From positions 1,064,215 to 1,128,214 of the forward strand of contig JACJZU010000001.1 of NCBI GenBank assembly GCA_020635435.1: a stretch of 64,000 nucleotides of DNA. Direction: 5' to 3'. Position numbers and translations under genes: made by a program. The notes beneath the pieces are model-generated. The model searched no databases and was not told the origin of the DNA. It worked only from the letters and a program-made list of their open reading frames with translations. Shown piece after piece: positions 61,779 to 64,000 of the stretch; positions within the stretch are counted from its first letter, which is position 1; every line of letters begins with the position of its first letter. Source of the DNA: Flavobacteriales bacterium. GTDB taxonomy: Bacteria; Bacteroidota; Bacteroidia; NS11-12g; UBA9320.

Positions 61779-63740
61779 ATGAAAAAAGCATTTATAACAC
61801 TAAGCCTGGCAGCTTTAGTAGCAGCCTTACCCGGTTGCGGGAATGCCGGAAAAAAGGGTGGATCAAGTGGTGCCCTATCCGGAAATGCAGCTGAGAGAGT
61901 TTATGTGGCCCCCGGGGAACATGACGAATTCTACGCGTTCATTTCCGGTGGCTTCAGTGGTCAGCTGGCTGTGCATGGATTGCCTTCCGGACGCTTATTC
62001 AAAGTGATCCCGGTTTTCTCTCAAGACGCTGAAAAAGCATACGGTTATAACGAGGAAACGAAGCCAATGCTGGAAACGTCTTACGGTTTTGTACCCTGGG
62101 ATGATGCACACCACCCGGATCTGAGTCAAACCAAAGGCGTGATTGACGGGCGTTGGTGCTTTATCAACGGAAATAATACTCCGCGAATAGCGCGGATCGA
62201 TCTCAAAACTTTTGAAACTGTCGAAATCATTGAGGTGCCGAATTCAGCCGGTAACCACAGCTCTTCCTATGTTACCGAAAACACAGAATATGTGGTTGCA
62301 GGAACCCGATTTGGGGTGCCGGTTCCGCAACGGGATATGCCGATCGATGAATATAAAGGTAATTTCAAAGGAGCACTTTCCTTTATAAAAGTGAATCCCG
62401 AAACAGGAAAAATGAACCTGGAATTCCAGATAATGACCCCTGGGTTTGATTACGACAAAGCGCACCCGGGAAGGGGAAAATCTCATGGTTGGTTCTTCTT
62501 CACTACTTATAACACCGAAGAGGCAAACAGTTTACTGGAGGTGAATGCCTCACAGCACGACAAAGATTTCATTGCCGCAGTTAACTGGAAAAAAGCGGAA
62601 GAATACATGGCACAGGGAAAATTCAAAACCATGCCGGCCCGATATGCGCACAATGTCTATAGCGAGGAAACACATTCAGCAACTTCTACCATGATGAATG
62701 AAGTGAAGATCCTGGATCCGGCAGAATGTCCGGGTTTAGTGTACTTCTTGCCAACTCCGAAGTCACCGCATGGTTGTGACGTAGATCCAACAGGTGAATA
62801 CATCGTGGGAAGCGGTAAACTTTCCGCCAACGTAACCGTGCACTCCTTCGATAAGATGCTCGATGCGATCGCCAACAAAAAATACGATGGAGAAGCTTAC
62901 GGTATTCCGATCCTGAAGTTTGAGGATGTTCTGGCCGGTCAGGTCGTTCAGCCCGGTTTAGGACCGCTTCATACCGAGTTTGACGCGGATGGTAATGCTT
63001 ATACCACCTTCTTCATTTCCTCCGAAGTAGTGAAATGGAAACTGGGAACCTGGGAAGTGATCGACCGAAAACCAACCTACTACTCAGTTGGTCACTTGAT
63101 GATCCCGGGTGGAAACTCACAAAAACCCTTTGGAAAATATTTGGTGGCAATGAACAAGATAACCAAGGATAGATACCTGCCTACCGGACCGGAATTGTGC
63201 CAATCCGCTCAATTGTACGACATCACCGGAGATAAAATGGTTCTGCTCAGCGACTTCCCTACAGTGGGTGAACCTCACTATGCAGCGGGCTGCCCGGCCG
63301 ATCTCATTAAACCAAATCAAACCAAAATTTACAAACTGGAAGAGAACAAACACCCTTATGCAACTTTAAAAGCTGAGGACGCACGGGTGGAAAGGGATGG
63401 TAAAAATGTTCACGTATACATGACCATGATCCGAAGCCATTTCACCCCGGATAATATTGAAGGGGTAAAAACCGGCGATCGGGTTTATTTCCACGTGACC
63501 AACCTGGAACAAGACTACGATGTGCCCCACGGAATAAGTATGGTAGGAGCGAATACATCTGAGTTGCTCATCATGCCCGGACAAACCGAAACCTTCGTTT
63601 GGGAACCGAAAAATGTTGGAGTATGGCCGTTCTACTGCACCGATTTCTGCTCGGCTCTCCACCAGGAAATGCAGGGATATGTACGCGTATCTCCCGCCGG
63701 TTCAACCATTCCTTTGAAATGGTCGCTCGACGGGGAATAG
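61779..63740 (+). CDS. nosZ: Nitrous-oxide reductase, clade II, Sec-exported
   Basis: Periplasmic copper enzyme reducing N2O to N2. 653 aa. The signal MKKAFITLSLAALVAALPGC has no twin-arginine motif (clade II) and ends in a lipobox with Cys20, so it may be a lipoprotein. The seven-bladed propeller carries CuZ histidines, including DDAHHPDLS, GKSHGWFFF and TPKSPHGCDVDPTGEYIVG. The C-terminal cupredoxin CuA site is CTDFCSALHQEMQGY with C620, C624, H628 and M631. Follows the cytochrome c gene; a strong terminator lies downstream. Confidence 0.97.
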   Translation: MKKAFITLSLAALVAALPGCGNAGKKGGSSGALSGNAAERVYVAPGEHDEFYAFISGGFSGQLAVHGLPSGRLFKVIPVFSQDAEKAYGYNEETKPMLETSYGFVPWDDAHHPDLSQTKGVIDGRWCFINGNNTPRIARIDLKTFETVEIIEVPNSAGNHSSSYVTENTEYVVAGTRFGVPVPQRDMPIDEYKGNFKGALSFIKVNPETGKMNLEFQIMTPGFDYDKAHPGRGKSHGWFFFTTYNTEEANSLLEVNASQHDKDFIAAVNWKKAEEYMAQGKFKTMPARYAHNVYSEETHSATSTMMNEVKILDPAECPGLVYFLPTPKSPHGCDVDPTGEYIVGSGKLSANVTVHSFDKMLDAIANKKYDGEAYGIPILKFEDVLAGQVVQPGLGPLHTEFDADGNAYTTFFISSEVVKWKLGTWEVIDRKPTYYSVGHLMIPGGNSQKPFGKYLVAMNKITKDRYLPTGPELCQSAQLYDITGDKMVLLSDFPTVGEPHYAAGCPADLIKPNQTKIYKLEENKHPYATLKAEDARVERDGKNVHVYMTMIRSHFTPDNIEGVKTGDRVYFHVTNLEQDYDVPHGISMVGANTSELLIMPGQTETFVWEPKNVGVWPFYCTDFCSALHQEMQGYVRVSPAGSTIPLKWSLDGE

Positions 63741-63767
63741 CGAATACGCTTTGGGTTTCTGATACAA

Positions 63768-63800
63768 AAGCGGGTGGCATTTGCTGCCCGCTTGTTTTTG
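63768..63800 (+). terminator. Strong intrinsic terminator after nosZ
   Basis: AAGCGGGTGGCA pairs with TGCTGCCCGCTT (12 bp with two G-T pairs and a short loop), followed by GTTTTTG. It lies between nosZ and the next nos-associated gene, so downstream expression may be attenuated or driven separately. Confidence 0.85.
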
Positions 63801-63851
63801 AACACATGCGACATTCCAAACAATTCATCCAACAGATCTAAATAAACACCA

Positions 63852-64000
63852 ATGAAAACCTCCGGTAAAATCATGCTCCTCGGTGCCTTGCTTCCCATAG
63901 CCTTGTACTTCATGCCTATGTGGACCATACAACTAAGTGCACCACAATATCCTGAACCCCTTGGTATGGAGATCTGGATAACCAAGATCGCGGATATGAA
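63852..64000 (+). CDS. nos-associated membrane protein, N-terminal part
   Basis: Visible 49 residues begin MKTSGKIMLLGALLPIALYFMPMWTIQL and continue SAPQYPEPLGMEIWITKIADM. One membrane helix is followed by a periplasmic part. Proteins with this N-terminus follow nosZ in other Bacteroidota, ahead of nosL/nosD/nosF/nosY. The frame runs off the window; function unknown. Confidence 0.7.
   Translation, partial: MKTSGKIMLLGALLPIALYFMPMWTIQLSAPQYPEPLGMEIWITKIADM

Noticed and set aside
1..64000. tRNA, rRNA or prophage genes
   Set aside because: No cloverleaf-like segments, rRNA motifs, integrase or phage structural genes were seen by eye; a covariance search could still find a small RNA I missed.

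Overview
The window looks like a chromosomal segment of a Bacteroidota bacterium, most likely a marine-type Flavobacteriales relative. The evidence is three secreted proteins with type IX secretion (T9SS) C-terminal sorting domains, TonB-dependent receptors with CarboxypepD_reg-like N-termini, many short-signal lipoproteins, weak Shine-Dalgarno sites, and repeated matches to the Bacteroidota promoter -7 element TAnnTTTG. Coding density is high, and many genes overlap or abut. I see no tRNA, rRNA or CRISPR array.

Layout, left to right. 1-3.3 kb (minus): a Glu/Leu/Phe/Val dehydrogenase running off the edge, a T9SS cadherin-like protein, and anmK. 3.4-5.5 kb: a family-4 glycosyltransferase and an L-threonine dehydrogenase-like SDR. 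5.6-8.2 kb: a TPP riboswitch in front of a TonB-dependent receptor, so this is probably a thiamine-compound importer. 8.2-13.9 kb (minus): a lipoprotein combining a putative clan-CD peptidase with FISUMP, a DUF4197 lipoprotein, and a GH3 (NagZ-type)/beta-lactamase-fold fusion. 14-18.3 kb: DUF1232, exonuclease III, a WYL regulator, an OmpA-like protein and an HhH membrane protein. 19-25.3 kb: a giant PNGase F-like T9SS protein, LpxH, a propeller-like protein and a fatty-acid desaturase. 25.3-30.3 kb: a DNA-damage-type set (SRAP, diverging from a DnaE-type polymerase and a PA0069-type radical SAM protein) around a shared control region that holds a palindrome. 30.3-41.4 kb: a polytopic membrane protein, an M13 peptidase, a cNMP-sensor histidine kinase coupled to a response-regulator/glutaredoxin-like/thioredoxin-reductase-like fusion, a PiT-PhoU phosphate transporter and a TMTC-like TPR protein.

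41.5-56.2 kb is more accessory: two tandem lipoproteins, an XRE-Fic protein with a repeated operator, an MBL hydrolase, a caspase-family protein whose start codon abuts an IS21-family element (48541-51117), an ECF sigma factor/membrane-barrel pair, a T9SS PKD protein and a second DUF4197 lipoprotein.

56.2-64 kb is a nitrous-oxide respiration locus. It holds a Cys-rich small membrane protein, a Met-rich FixH-like lipoprotein and an OprC/NosA-like copper receptor, followed by a convergent Crp/Fnr regulator. Then come a fasciclin lipoprotein, a lipoprotein cytochrome c, a clade II Sec-type NosZ and the start of a further nos-associated membrane protein. Similar TGA-N6-TCA palindromes lie upstream of both the copper-import and the nosZ transcription units, which suggests co-regulation.

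Start sites were chosen by signal peptides, gene spacing and promoter elements. Several differ from the longest possible frame.
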